Shown here one piece after another: positions 20,201-27,988 of a stretch of DNA of 64,000 nt. The notes under the pieces were generated by a model that saw only the letters and a program-made list of their open reading frames with translations, had not been told where the DNA came from and did no database searches. Source of the DNA: Rhodobacterales bacterium HKCCE2091 (lineage in GTDB: Bacteria; Pseudomonadota; Alphaproteobacteria; Rhodobacterales; Rhodobacteraceae); NCBI GenBank assembly GCA_015689685.1, contig WVSL01000008.1, positions 92,964-156,963 of the forward strand. The letters run 5' to 3'. The translations under genes and the position numbers were made by a program. The number at the start of each line of letters is the position of its first letter. The stretch's first letter is position 1.

Positions 20201-20546
20201 CCCGCAGCGACCGGAGATCGGCGATAACCGCATCGAGTTCGTCACGCTGCGCGGCCAGGACGCGGAGCTGTTCGTCGGCCATCTCCAGCCAGACCCGGCG
20301 CTGCGTCTCGCCGTCGGCATCGGCGTCGTAGAGTTCCAGCCAGCGGCGCACTTCCTCGAGACTGAAGCCGAAGCGGCGTCCGCGCAGGATCAGGGTCATG
20401 CGCGCGATTTCGCGCGGGCCGTAGAACCGCGCGCGGCCCTCGCGCTCCGGCGACAGGAGCTCGATGTACTCGTAGTGGCGCAGGGTGCGGGGGGTGACCT
20501 CGAACCGGGCGCACATCTGCTTGAAGTCGAGGCGTTCCTCGGTCAT
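20175..20546 (-). CDS. Second MerR-family regulator
   Basis: A 123-residue MerR protein, clearly paralogous to the 142-residue one: FKQMCARFEVTPRTLRHYEYIELLSPEREG and LILRGRRFGFSLEEVRRWLELYD align motif for motif. It lacks metal-binding cysteines and has a shorter coiled coil. It is divergent from the thioesterase-thioesterase-MATE operon, and the 112-bp gap between them holds one operator-like site (20570-20582), so it probably controls both directions. The 3' end carries a 27-bp duplication beyond the stop codon. The ligand is presumably an acyl-CoA or similar metabolite (inference). Confidence 0.9.
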   Translation of the reverse strand: MTEERLDFKQMCARFEVTPRTLRHYEYIELLSPEREGRARFYGPREIARMTLILRGRRFGFSLEEVRRWLELYDADADGETQRRVWLEMADEQLRVLAAQRDELDAVIADLRSLRDSTAREGE

Positions 20547-20569
20547 GGCATCGGTACCGGCCGGCTTCG

Positions 20570-20582
20570 TGACGCTACGTCA
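20570..20582. promoter_or_regulatory. MerR-type operator between divergent merR and thioesterase genes
   Basis: TGACG-CTA-CGTCA, a perfect interrupted palindrome. Its first 11 bases also occur, inverted, at 20003-20013 in front of the other merR gene. The position, 24 bases from the merR ATG and 77 from the thioesterase ATG, fits a shared operator. Confidence 0.65.
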
Positions 20583-20658
20583 TTTGTGCATGTTCCGATG
20601 GGAAATGCAAAGCCGGGATCGGACCGGGCGATCGGCCGGGGGCAGACGGAGGCGCGGC

Positions 20659-21093
20659 ATGGCGGCGACGGGCGACGACAGGATCGGCATCGCGCGGCAG
20701 TTCATCGAGGCGATCCCGTTCTCGCGCGCGGTCGGCATGGTGCTCGACGACATCGGCGACGGCGTGGCCGAGATCTCGATGGCCTGGGCGGAAGAGCTCG
20801 TCGGCGACCCCGAAAGCGGGGTCATCCACGGCGGCATGGTGTCGGCCCTGATGGACACCTGCGGAGGCGCCGCGGTGATGTCGCGGCTGGACGGGCCGAT
20901 GGCGACGGCGACGATCGACCTCCGGATCGACTACATGCGGCCCGCGACGCCGGGCCAGCGCATCCGCGCCCGGGCGGAATGCTACCACCTGACGCGCTCG
21001 GTCGCCTTCGTCCGCGCGCAGGCCTGGGACGAGGATCCGGACCGACCCGTCGCCACCGCGAGCGGCGCCTTCACCGCGGAGCGCAAGGCATGA
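20659..21093 (+). CDS. PaaI-family hotdog thioesterase
   Basis: A 144-residue acyl-CoA thioesterase of the PaaI type. The catalytic motif is visible as SGVIHGGMVSALMDTCGG (HGG with the following acidic Asp). ATIDLRIDYMRPATPGQ is the typical central strand and RSVAFVRAQAWDEDP the CoA-side segment. The ATG at 20659 has ACGGAGG upstream. It overlaps a second thioesterase gene by four bases. With the neighbouring MerR-controlled oxidation genes it may release CoA from stalled acyl intermediates. Confidence 0.88.
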   Translation: MAATGDDRIGIARQFIEAIPFSRAVGMVLDDIGDGVAEISMAWAEELVGDPESGVIHGGMVSALMDTCGGAAVMSRLDGPMATATIDLRIDYMRPATPGQRIRARAECYHLTRSVAFVRAQAWDEDPDRPVATASGAFTAERKA

Positions 21094-21611
21094 GCCGCCC
21101 GCGCCCCGAGCCGGTGCAGGCGGTCAAGCAGCGCCGCGACGCCGCCCTGCGCGTGCTGACCGCGCGGGTGCCGCTGATCGGGTTCATGGGCATCGGCTTC
21201 GACCGCCGCGGCGACGAGCTGACCGCGGTAATGACCTACGACGAGAAGCTGATCGGAAATCCCTACCTGCCGGCGCTGCACGGCGGGGCCATCGCGACGT
21301 TCCTGGAGACCGCCGCGATCGTGGAACTGAGCTTCCAGATGCTGTGGGAGGACGTCGAGAGCGGGCGGATCGACCCGTTGGAGCCCGGCGCGATCCGGCT
21401 GCCCAAGACCATCGACTTCACCGTCGACTACCTCCGCTCCGGCCTGCCGCGGGATGCCTATGCGCGGGCGCGGGTGATCCGCTCCGGCCGCCGCTACGCC
21501 AGCGTCCATGTCGAGGCCTGGCAGGACAACCGCGACCGGCTGTTCGCGCAGGCGACCGCGCATTTCCTGATGCCGCCGCCGGTCGAGGCGACGGGGGCGA
21601 CCGGAGCGTGA
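21090..21611 (+). CDS. Second hotdog thioesterase
   Basis: A 173-residue PaaI-like protein, distinct from its 144-residue neighbour but built the same way: NPYLPALHGGAIATFLETAA (HGG motif with acidic residue 7 further on), TIDFTVDYLRSGLPRDAYA and RRYASVHVEAWQDNRDRLFA. It has an N-terminal extension of ~20 residues (EPVQAVKQRRDAALRVLTAR). The start overlaps the first thioesterase stop and its own stop overlaps the MATE start. Two hotdog proteins may form a heteromer; that is inference. Confidence 0.86.
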   Translation: MSRPRPEPVQAVKQRRDAALRVLTARVPLIGFMGIGFDRRGDELTAVMTYDEKLIGNPYLPALHGGAIATFLETAAIVELSFQMLWEDVESGRIDPLEPGAIRLPKTIDFTVDYLRSGLPRDAYARARVIRSGRRYASVHVEAWQDNRDRLFAQATAHFLMPPPVEATGATGA

Positions 21612-22933
21612 ACGAGACCGTCGCCGCGGGGCCCGTGACCAACCGCCGCATCCTCAAGATCGCGGTGCCCGTGGTGTTGTCGAACGCGACGGTGCCGATC
21701 CTGGGCGCGGTCGATACCGGGGTCGTGGGCCAGCTCGGCGCGGCGGCGCCGATCGGCGCGGTCGGGATCGGCGCGGTGACCCTGTCCACGGTCTACTGGA
21801 TCTTCGGCTTCCTGCGGATGGGCACGGCGGGGCTGACCGCGCAGGCGCTCGGCGGGCGCAACGCGGCGGAGGTCGCGGCGCTTCTGACCCGGGCTTTGCT
21901 GATCGGCGGCGCGGCGGGGCTGGCCCTGATCTTGCTTCAGGGCGCGGTGTTCTGGGCCGCGTTCCGGATCGCGCCGGCCTCGGACGAGGTCGAGGCGCTG
22001 GCGCGGGTCTACATGGGGATCCGCATCTGGTCGGCACCGGCCGCCATCGCGATGTACGGCATCGGCGGCTGGCTGGTGGCGCATGAGCGCACGGTGTCGC
22101 TGTTCTGGCTGCAGATGTGGACCAACGGCGTCAATATAGTGCTGTCGATCCTGCTGGTGCTCGGGCTCGGCTTCGGGGTCGGGGGCGTGGCGGCGGCGAC
22201 GGTGATCGCGGAATGGACCGGGCTCGCCTTCGGGCTCTGGCTGACCCGCGGCGCGTTCCGGGTTCCGGCCTGGCGCGACTGGGCGCGGGTGTTCGATGCC
22301 GAACGGCTCTGGCACATGGCCGCGGTAAACACCGACATCCTGATCCGGTCGGTGATCCTGATGGCGGGGTTCACCAGCTTTCTCTACATCGGCGCGGATT
22401 ACGGCGACCGGGTGCTGGCGGCGAACCAGATCCTGCTGCAGTTCCTCTACATCACCGCCTACGCGATGGACGGCTTCGCCTTCGCCGCCGAGGCGCTGGT
22501 CGGACAGGCGCTCGGGGCGCGGGCGCCGGACCGGGTGCGGCGGGCCTCGCTCATGTCGAGCGCGTGGGGCCTTGCCACCTGCGTCGTGCTGTCGGCGGCC
22601 TTCGCCATCGGCGGCACCGCCCTGATCGACGTCATGACCACCGCGGAGGGCGTCCGGGCCGAGGCGCGGGTCTACCTGCCGTGGATGATCGCGGCCCCCG
22701 TGATCGGCTGCGCGAGCTGGATGCTCGACGGCATCTTCATCGGCGCGACGCGGTCGCGGGACATGCGCAACATGATGGTGATCTCGGGGCTGGTCTATCT
22801 GTGCTGCCTGCTCCTGCTTCTGCCGCCGTTCGGCAACCACGGGCTCTGGGCGAGCCTCGTGCTGTTCTTCGCGGCCCGGGGTGTGACGCTCGGCGCGCGC
22901 TACCCGGCGCTGGAGCGCGCGGCGGCGGGGTGA
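21608..22933 (+). CDS. MATE-family efflux transporter (DinF-like)
   Basis: A 441-residue integral membrane protein with about twelve hydrophobic segments. The N-terminus reads ILKIAVPVVLSNATVPILGA, the hallmark of MATE/DinF proteins, and a second half repeats the pattern (NTDILIRSVILMAGFTSFLY). It probably exports a cationic or organic compound using H+ or Na+. The GTG at 21608 overlaps the thioesterase stop (GTGA). The gene is followed by the dispersed element at 23017-23050. Substrate not deducible; the thioesterase neighbours hint at an organic acid or acyl derivative, without proof. Confidence 0.9.
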   Translation: MNETVAAGPVTNRRILKIAVPVVLSNATVPILGAVDTGVVGQLGAAAPIGAVGIGAVTLSTVYWIFGFLRMGTAGLTAQALGGRNAAEVAALLTRALLIGGAAGLALILLQGAVFWAAFRIAPASDEVEALARVYMGIRIWSAPAAIAMYGIGGWLVAHERTVSLFWLQMWTNGVNIVLSILLVLGLGFGVGGVAAATVIAEWTGLAFGLWLTRGAFRVPAWRDWARVFDAERLWHMAAVNTDILIRSVILMAGFTSFLYIGADYGDRVLAANQILLQFLYITAYAMDGFAFAAEALVGQALGARAPDRVRRASLMSSAWGLATCVVLSAAFAIGGTALIDVMTTAEGVRAEARVYLPWMIAAPVIGCASWMLDGIFIGATRSRDMRNMMVISGLVYLCCLLLLLPPFGNHGLWASLVLFFAARGVTLGARYPALERAAAG

Positions 22934-23016
22934 GCGGCCTCGGGGGGCATCGAGCCCCCGCTCGGCCGCGCGGGCACCCCTGTCCGCGGCGGCGGCGCGG
23001 GGTGTCGGTGTCGGAT

Positions 23017-23050
23017 GCCTCCGGCGGGGAATATTTGAAGGATGAAGAAG
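23017..23050. repeat. Dispersed rhodobacterial-type intergenic element
   Basis: GCCTCCGGCGGGGAATATTT followed by GAAGGATGAAGAAG. Its reverse complement begins CTTCTTCATCC and carries the AAATATTCC core also found at 11367-11390. It lies between convergent MATE and pyrD genes, a position that suggests a transcription-termination role. Confidence 0.6.
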
Positions 23051-23054
23051 CGGG

Positions 23055-24107
23055 TCAGAGCCAGGCGTCGCGGCCCGTTCCCACGGCCTCCGCGACGTTG
23101 GCGAAGCCGTCGTCGGCGAGGCGGCGTTCCAGCCCCTCGGCGATGCGGGTGACGAGCGACAGCCCGTGATAGGCGAGCGCGGTGTAGAGCTGGACCGCCG
23201 AGGCCCCGGCCCGGATCTTGGCATAGGCCTGGTCGGCGGAGGCGATCCCGCCGGTGCCGACGAGCGGCAGCCTGCCGCCGCTCAGCGCCGAGAGCTTCGC
23301 CAGCACGCGGGTCGATTTCTCGAACAGGGGCTGTCCCGACAGGCCGCCGGTCTCGCCGGCATGGGCGCTCGACAACCCGGTGCGGGCGGTCGTGGTGTTG
23401 GTCGCGATGATGCCCGATATCCCGGTTTCCCCGGCGACGCCTGCGATGTCGGCGAGATCCGCGTCGGAGAGGTCGGGTGCGATCTTGAGGAAGACCGGGA
23501 TCGGCGCGGGCAGGTCGGCGCGGGTTTCCATCACACGGCGCAGGAGGTCGCGGAGCGCGGCGCTGCCCTGCAGGTCGCGCAGCCGTTCGGTGTTGGGGGA
23601 GGAGACGTTGACGGTCGCGAAATCGACGTGGGGCCCGCAGGTCGCGAGCACGCGGGAAAAGTCCCCCGCGCGGTCCCCGCTGTCCTTGTTCGCGCCGAGG
23701 TTGAGCCCGACCGGCACGATCCGGCGCCGCGCCGCGAGCCGCGCGGCGATCGCCTCCATGCCCTCGTTGTTGAAGCCGAAGCGGTTGATCGCGGCCTCGT
23801 CCTCGGCCAGCCGGAACAGCCGCGGCCTGGGGTTGCCCGGCTGCGCGCGCGGGGTGGCGGCCCCGGCCTCGAGCCAGCCGAACCCGGCATGGGCGAGGCC
23901 GTCGAGCGCCTCGGCGTTCTTGTCGAACCCGGCAGCGAGCCCGATCGGGTTGGGCAGCGGCATCCCGGCGAGCTCGGTGGCGAGGGCCGGAGAGGTGACG
24001 GGGCCTGGGCGCAGGGTAAGCCCGGTGCGGAGCGCGGCCAGCGCCAGCATGTGCGCCCGTTCCGGATCCAGCCGGTGCATCACGGAGAGGCCGAAGCGTT
24101 CCCACAT
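23055..24107 (-). CDS. pyrD: Quinone-dependent dihydroorotate dehydrogenase
   Basis: Oxidises dihydroorotate to orotate in pyrimidine synthesis, passing electrons to the membrane quinone pool. The 350-residue length and the N-terminal amphipathic region ([20 protein letters not shown]) are those of class 2 enzymes. Conserved blocks: [46 protein letters not shown] (catalytic Ser of class 2) and [20 protein letters not shown] (FMN phosphate). The ATG at 24107 lies five bases after the DUF952 stop, so the pair is an operon. Confidence 0.96.
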   Translation of the reverse strand: MWERFGLSVMHRLDPERAHMLALAALRTGLTLRPGPVTSPALATELAGMPLPNPIGLAAGFDKNAEALDGLAHAGFGWLEAGAATPRAQPGNPRPRLFRLAEDEAAINRFGFNNEGMEAIAARLAARRRIVPVGLNLGANKDSGDRAGDFSRVLATCGPHVDFATVNVSSPNTERLRDLQGSAALRDLLRRVMETRADLPAPIPVFLKIAPDLSDADLADIAGVAGETGISGIIATNTTTARTGLSSAHAGETGGLSGQPLFEKSTRVLAKLSALSGGRLPLVGTGGIASADQAYAKIRAGASAVQLYTALAYHGLSLVTRIAEGLERRLADDGFANVAEAVGTGRDAWL

Positions 24108-24112
24108 CGCGG

Positions 24113-24448
24113 TCAGACCCGGTTCGGCAGGACGTGGCCGTCGCGGCCCCGGGGCAGGGGTTCGCTCCAGATCACGTCGGCCAGCCGCAGCGGCCCGTAG
24201 AAATGAGGGAACAGCGCGCCGCCGCGCGAGGGTTCCCATTTCAGCGCCGGGCCGAGCGCGTCGGCGTCGAGCGCCAGGAGCACCAGCCCGTCCTCGCCGG
24301 CGAAGTGCTTCGCCGCGGTCTCGGCCACCTGCGCGGCGGTGGAGAAGTGGATGAAGCCGTCGGCCACGTCGACCGGCGCGCCCGCGGTCTCGCGCTCGGC
24401 CAGGAGCGCCGCCCATTCCCCGGGCCGGAGGATCTTGTAGATCACCAT
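24113..24448 (-). CDS. DUF952 family protein
   Basis: A 111-residue protein of the widespread DUF952 family. It begins [14 protein letters not shown] and contains the diagnostic [20 protein letters not shown] and [15 protein letters not shown]. The family resembles ADP-ribosyltransferase-like/TfuA-neighbour folds but has no settled function. It is cotranscribed with pyrD, an arrangement that I recall as common in Rhodobacterales. Function unassigned. Confidence 0.88.
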   Translation of the reverse strand: MVIYKILRPGEWAALLAERETAGAPVDVADGFIHFSTAAQVAETAAKHFAGEDGLVLLALDADALGPALKWEPSRGGALFPHFYGPLRLADVIWSEPLPRGRDGHVLPNRV

Positions 24449-24508
24449 GCCGTCCTTTTCCGGCTTCGCGCGGCCGCGTCAAGCGGGTTGACCTTCACCA
24501 TCATCTAA

Positions 24509-24526
24509 CTGTCATCTGTCTGTCAT
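24509..24526 (+). promoter_or_regulatory. Pho box (PhoB binding site)
   Basis: CTGTCATCTGTCTGTCAT is a perfect pair of CTGTCAT repeats spaced by four bases, as in the enterobacterial and rhizobial PhoB consensus. It ends 72 bases before the 5'-nucleotidase ATG and is oriented toward it. The DUF952-pyrD operon diverges from the other side, but the repeat orientation favours the nucleotidase. Confidence 0.9.
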
Positions 24527-24542
24527 GTAACTGGGGCGATGC

Positions 24543-24556
24543 GCGCTCTAGAGCGC
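24543..24556. promoter_or_regulatory. 14-bp palindrome between Pho box and nucleotidase start
   Basis: GCGCTCTAGAGCGC is perfectly palindromic. It lies where the -10 region of a PhoB-activated promoter would be expected, so TCTAGA may be the -10 hexamer, or the palindrome may be a second regulator's site or the early 5' UTR hairpin. Confidence 0.45.
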
Positions 24557-24598
24557 AAGTGCCACCGCCAGCGTGCGGCAATCATCAAGGAGTAAAAG

Positions 24599-26197
24599 AT
24601 GACAGGGAACCTCTTCAGGACGACGGCGATCCTCGCGGCGCTCGGCGCAGGTGCGCCGGCGATGGCCGACACGACGCTGCACATCCTGCACATCAACGAC
24701 CTGCACAGCCGGATCCAGCCGATCAACGCGTTCGATTCGACCTGCTCGGCAGAGGACGACGCAGCGGGCGAATGCTTCGGCGGCGTCGCGCGGGTCGCGA
24801 GCGCGATCAACGGGCTCCGCGAAGAACTGGCCGACGAGAACGTGATCGTCCTCGACGCAGGCGACCAGTTCCAGGGCTCGCTGATGTACACGACCTACAA
24901 GGGCGAGGTCGAGGCGGAGTTCATGGAAGCGATCGGCTTCGACGTCATGGCAGTGGGCAACCACGAGTTCGACGACGGCCCGGCGAACTTCCGGTCGTTC
25001 CTGGATCTCGTGAGCTTCCCGGTCGTCTCCGGCAACCTCGATCTCAGCCAGTCCGAGGAACTGAACGGCCAGGTCGAGAGCTACGTCGTGCTGGATGTGA
25101 ACGGCACCCAGGTCGGGATCGTCTCGGCGCTCGCCACCGACACTGCCGAGACCTCGAGCCCCGGCCCGAACGTCATCTTCCAGGACGAGATCGACGCGAT
25201 CCAGTCCGATGTCGACGAGCTGACCGAGCAGGGCGTGGGCATCATCATCGCGCTGACCCATGTCGGCCTGCCGCGCGACCGGGAAATCGCGGCGGCGGTC
25301 ACCGGGCTCGACCTGATCGTGGGCGGCCATTCGCACACGCTGCTCTCGAACGCCTACGCCGACGACGCCGCCGGGCCGTACCCGACGATGGCCACCAACC
25401 CCGACGGGGTCGAGGTGCCGATCGTGCAGGCCTATGCCTACTCGAAGTACCTCGGCCACCTGGTCGCGACCTTCGACGATGACGGCAACCTGGTCTCGGC
25501 CGAGGGCGACACGATGCTTCTCGACGCCTCGGTGGAGCTCGACGCGGGCATAGCCGAGCGGGTCGCGGAACTGTCCGGCCCGATCGAGGAAGCGATGGCC
25601 GAGGTCATCGGCGAGACCGCCGACGTGATCGAGGGATCGCGCGAGGTCTGCCGCGCCGAGGAATGCGCGATGGGCAACCTCGTCGCCGACGCGATGCTGG
25701 ACCGCACCGCCGACCAGGGCGTGTCCATCGTCATCCAGAACGGCGGCGGTCTCCGGGCCTCCATCGACTCGGGCGAGGTCACCATGGGCGAGGTGCTGAC
25801 GGTTCTGCCGTTCCAGAACACGCTCGCCACCTTCGAACTGACCGGGGCCGGCGTGATCGAGGCGCTCGAGAACGGGCTCAGCCAGGTCGAGGAAGGCGCG
25901 GGCCGCTTCCCGCAGGTCGCCGGCATCTCCTACGTCTGGGATCCGGCGGCGGAGCCGGGCAGCCGCGTGGTTTCCGTCACGCTCGCGGATGGCTCCGAGA
26001 TCGACCCGGAGGCCACCTACATCCTCGCCACGAACAACTACATGCGCGGCGGCGGTGACGGCTACTCCGTGTTCGCGGCCGACGGCATGAACGCCTACGA
26101 CTTCGGTCCGGGCCTCGAGCAGGTCGTCGCGGACTACATCGCCGAGAACTCGCCCTACCAGCCCTACACCGACGGCCGGATCTCCACCGTCGAGTAA
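24599..26197 (+). CDS. Periplasmic bifunctional metallophosphatase/5'-nucleotidase
   Basis: Hydrolyses nucleotides (5'-nucleotidase, possibly UDP-sugar or 2',3'-cyclic nucleotides) outside the cytoplasm to free phosphate and nucleoside. The 532-residue protein has a signal peptide (residues 1-23, ILAALGAGAPAMA). The metallophosphatase motifs appear in order: HINDLHSRIQP, DAGDQFQGS, GNHEFDDGP, ALTHVG and VGGHSHT. The C-terminal substrate domain includes IQNGGGLRASIDSG and NNYMRGGGDGYSVF. The ATG at 24599 follows AAGGAGTAAAAG. A perfect Pho box upstream indicates induction by phosphate starvation, and its nucleoside products could feed the cdd-deo operon. A strong terminator follows. Confidence 0.93.
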   Translation: MTGNLFRTTAILAALGAGAPAMADTTLHILHINDLHSRIQPINAFDSTCSAEDDAAGECFGGVARVASAINGLREELADENVIVLDAGDQFQGSLMYTTYKGEVEAEFMEAIGFDVMAVGNHEFDDGPANFRSFLDLVSFPVVSGNLDLSQSEELNGQVESYVVLDVNGTQVGIVSALATDTAETSSPGPNVIFQDEIDAIQSDVDELTEQGVGIIIALTHVGLPRDREIAAAVTGLDLIVGGHSHTLLSNAYADDAAGPYPTMATNPDGVEVPIVQAYAYSKYLGHLVATFDDDGNLVSAEGDTMLLDASVELDAGIAERVAELSGPIEEAMAEVIGETADVIEGSREVCRAEECAMGNLVADAMLDRTADQGVSIVIQNGGGLRASIDSGEVTMGEVLTVLPFQNTLATFELTGAGVIEALENGLSQVEEGAGRFPQVAGISYVWDPAAEPGSRVVSVTLADGSEIDPEATYILATNNYMRGGGDGYSVFAADGMNAYDFGPGLEQVVADYIAENSPYQPYTDGRISTVE

Positions 26198-26219
26198 GGC
26201 TGTCCCGAAAGGGTCCACG

Positions 26220-26253
26220 GGGCCGGCGCGGAACCTTCCGCGCCGGCCCTTTT
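26220..26253 (+). terminator. Intrinsic terminator of the 5'-nucleotidase gene
   Basis: A 14-bp perfect stem (GGGCCGGCGCGGAA / TTCCGCGCCGGCCC, 26220-26233 and 26236-26249) followed at once by TTTT. Textbook rho-independent terminator. Confidence 0.93.
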
Positions 26254-26367
26254 GCTGCGTTGCAGCATGTGCATGGCGGGTTTGGGGTTCCGGCAGTTGT
26301 GAGACTCGTTAGCGCTCACATATCCCGGGGCGAGAGGCAGTGACTCGCAAGAACAGGAGATGCACAG

Positions 26368-26529
26368 ATGACCTTTCTCGACCAGATCCGCACCGCGGCC
26401 CGCAAGCGCGCCGCATACCGCCGGACCCTTTCCGAACTGCGCGCCATGTCGGTCGACACCGCGCTCGACCTCGACATCTATCCCGGCGACGCGGCCACCA
26501 TCGCGCGCCACGCCGTCTACGGCCGCTGA
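26368..26529 (+). CDS. DUF1127-like mini-protein
   Basis: A 53-residue protein, too short for usual gene calling, reading MTFLDQIRTAARKRAAYRRT and then LSELRAMSVDTALDLDIY-PGDAATIARHAVYG. The pattern Leu-x2-Leu, a central ALDLxIY and a final IARxAVYG is that of alphaproteobacterial DUF1127 proteins. In Rhodobacter sphaeroides a DUF1127 protein (CcaF1) binds RNA and affects sRNA maturation; the same role here is inference. AGGAG lies upstream of the ATG with good spacing, and a clear terminator follows, so it is its own stress-type transcription unit. The basic N-terminal half (RKRAAYRR) fits nucleic-acid binding. Confidence 0.85.
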   Translation: MTFLDQIRTAARKRAAYRRTLSELRAMSVDTALDLDIYPGDAATIARHAVYGR

Positions 26530-26580
26530 CGGGGCCACCGGCACCGGGGCGACCCCGGTGCGCGGTGCCGGGACGATACC

Positions 26581-26615
26581 AACCCGCCCGACGTATCCGT
26601 CCGGGCGGGTTCTTC
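26581..26615 (+). terminator. Intrinsic terminator of the DUF1127 gene
   Basis: Arms AACCCGCCCG (26581-26590) and CGGGCGGGTT (26602-26611) form a 10-bp stem, followed by TCTTCGTTT. It lies 51 bases after the DUF1127 stop. Confidence 0.88.
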
Positions 26616-26681
26616 GTTTCCGCGATGCCTCGCGGGTGCGTGGCCGTTGTCGGCGGGGCAGGGGGTGACTAGGATCGGGGC

Positions 26682-27341
26682 ATGTGCGGCCGCTTGTCCA
26701 TGACCCACCCGATGGAAGCGATGGCGCGGCTGTTCGATGCCGTGCCCTCCAACGACCTGCCGGACGGGGAGCGTTATAACGTCTGCCCGACCCAGACGCT
26801 GGCCGTCGCCACTTCGGACGAGGGCACGCGGCGGCTCAGGCCGATGCGGTGGGGATTCCTGCCGCACTGGTACAAGAGCACGCGGGACGGGCCGCTGCTC
26901 ATCAACGCGCGGGCCGAGACGATCGCCGACAAGCCCGCGTTCCGGAAAGCGGTGCGCGCGCGGCGCTGCCTCGTCCCCGCGACGGGGTTCTACGAATGGA
27001 CGAAGGACGCCGATGGCAACCGCCTGCCCTGGTACTTCACGCCCGGGGACGGAACGCCGCTGGTCTTCGCCGGCATCTGGCAGGACTGGGAGCGGGACGG
27101 CGAGGCCTACACCACCGTCGCCATCGTGACCTGCGGCGCGGGGCCGGTGATGTCCGAGATCCACCACCGCGAGCCGGTGCGGATCGCGCCGGAAGACTTC
27201 GCGCTCTGGCTCGGGGAGAAGGGGGAGGGCGCGGCGGTGCTGATGAAGCCCGCGCCGGACGGGCTGTACCGCCGCTACCGCGTCGATCCGAAGGTCAACT
27301 CGAATCGCGCCGAGGGACCCGACCTGGTCGAGCCCCTCTGA
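26682..27341 (+). CDS. SRAP domain protein (YedK/HMCES-like)
   Basis: Protects abasic sites in single-stranded DNA by forming a thiazolidine crosslink through Cys2 after removal of the initiator Met. The 219-residue protein starts MCGRLSM, so C2 is present. The other active-site residues are N75 (INARAET), E105 (GFYEW) and H161 (SEIHHREPV; the usual motif is IHDRMPV, so this segment is slightly variant). The ATG is at 26682. It is monocistronic, and no LexA box (GTTC-N7-GTTC) is visible in the 60 bases upstream. It faces a convergent small periplasmic gene. Confidence 0.94.
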   Translation: MCGRLSMTHPMEAMARLFDAVPSNDLPDGERYNVCPTQTLAVATSDEGTRRLRPMRWGFLPHWYKSTRDGPLLINARAETIADKPAFRKAVRARRCLVPATGFYEWTKDADGNRLPWYFTPGDGTPLVFAGIWQDWERDGEAYTTVAIVTCGAGPVMSEIHHREPVRIAPEDFALWLGEKGEGAAVLMKPAPDGLYRRYRVDPKVNSNRAEGPDLVEPL

Positions 27342-27361
27342 CATCCGGCTCGTGCCGGGGG

Positions 27362-27664
27362 TTACTCGGTGTAGTGCGCCTCGAGCAGCGAGATGATCTC
27401 GTCGGTCATCGGCTGCGCGCCGTTCTCCGCCAGCAGGGCAACGTTGTCGGCCATCAGCGCCTCTTCGTAGGCGGCCGCGGCGGCTTCGGACGCGAGCGCA
27501 AGCTCTGCCGCGTTCGGCTGTTCCGCGTCGCGGGCCTCGATCCATGCCTGGTAGGCGACCTGCCACTCGGTGAACAGAAGGTCCGTATCGGTCGCGTCCT
27601 GGGCGGACGCGGCACCGGCAAGGGCGGCAACGGCCAGGGCTGCCGCGGTGATTACGATGCGCAT
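27362..27664 (-). CDS. Small periplasmic hypothetical protein
   Basis: A 100-residue exported protein. The signal peptide is clear (RIVITAAALAVAALAGAASAQ). The ~78-residue mature domain is acidic and almost wholly helical (FTEWQVAYQAWIEARDAEQP, AELALASEAAAAAYEEAL), suggesting a small helical bundle. The ATG at 27664 follows GGGGGGAGCGATCCC. Not recognised as a known family. It converges on the SRAP gene with 20 bases between stops. Confidence 0.75.
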   Translation of the reverse strand: MRIVITAAALAVAALAGAASAQDATDTDLLFTEWQVAYQAWIEARDAEQPNAAELALASEAAAAAYEEALMADNVALLAENGAQPMTDEIISLLEAHYTE

Positions 27665-27988
27665 GGGATCGCTCCCCCCACAATTGGATTGACTATCTCG
27701 CCCCTGCAATGTCGCCCCGGACCAAGGCGAAACTGGGGCAGCGGCGGGACAAGATTGCGCTTTCGTTTCCAATCCGTTTCTCGAAACGAAAGGGCCGGAA
27801 CCCGCCTTCGCGCGTCCCGGCCCCCGACAAGGAGAGGTGCAGTCACATGACACGGGGCCACCGGCGCACCGGCGGTTGTTGCCCGCCCGGCGACAATAGC
27901 GGCAGACTTGGGCCGGAATGGGGCAGCGGCCGAAACCGGGCCGCGACCCCAGTCCTGCGCGGTGCGGGACCAGGGAAGGAATGACAGG
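27665..27988. other. 324-bp intergenic region with CGTTTC inverted repeats
   Basis: Between divergent genes. Contains CTTTCGTTTC (27760-27769) inverted against GAAACGAAAG (27783-27792), nested with the palindrome CGTTTC-TC-GAAACG (27775-27788), giving three CGTTTC half-sites that look like an operator. A 45-codon frame at 27847-27984 with a loosely spaced AGGAG is not convincingly coding. No RNA gene seen. Confidence 0.6.

Noticed and set aside
27847..27984. 45-codon frame upstream of the M15-like gene
   Set aside because: AGGAG is present but too far (12 bases) and the peptide is a Gly/Arg/Pro mixture typical of untranslated GC-rich DNA. Could be a leader ORF, but evidence is too thin.
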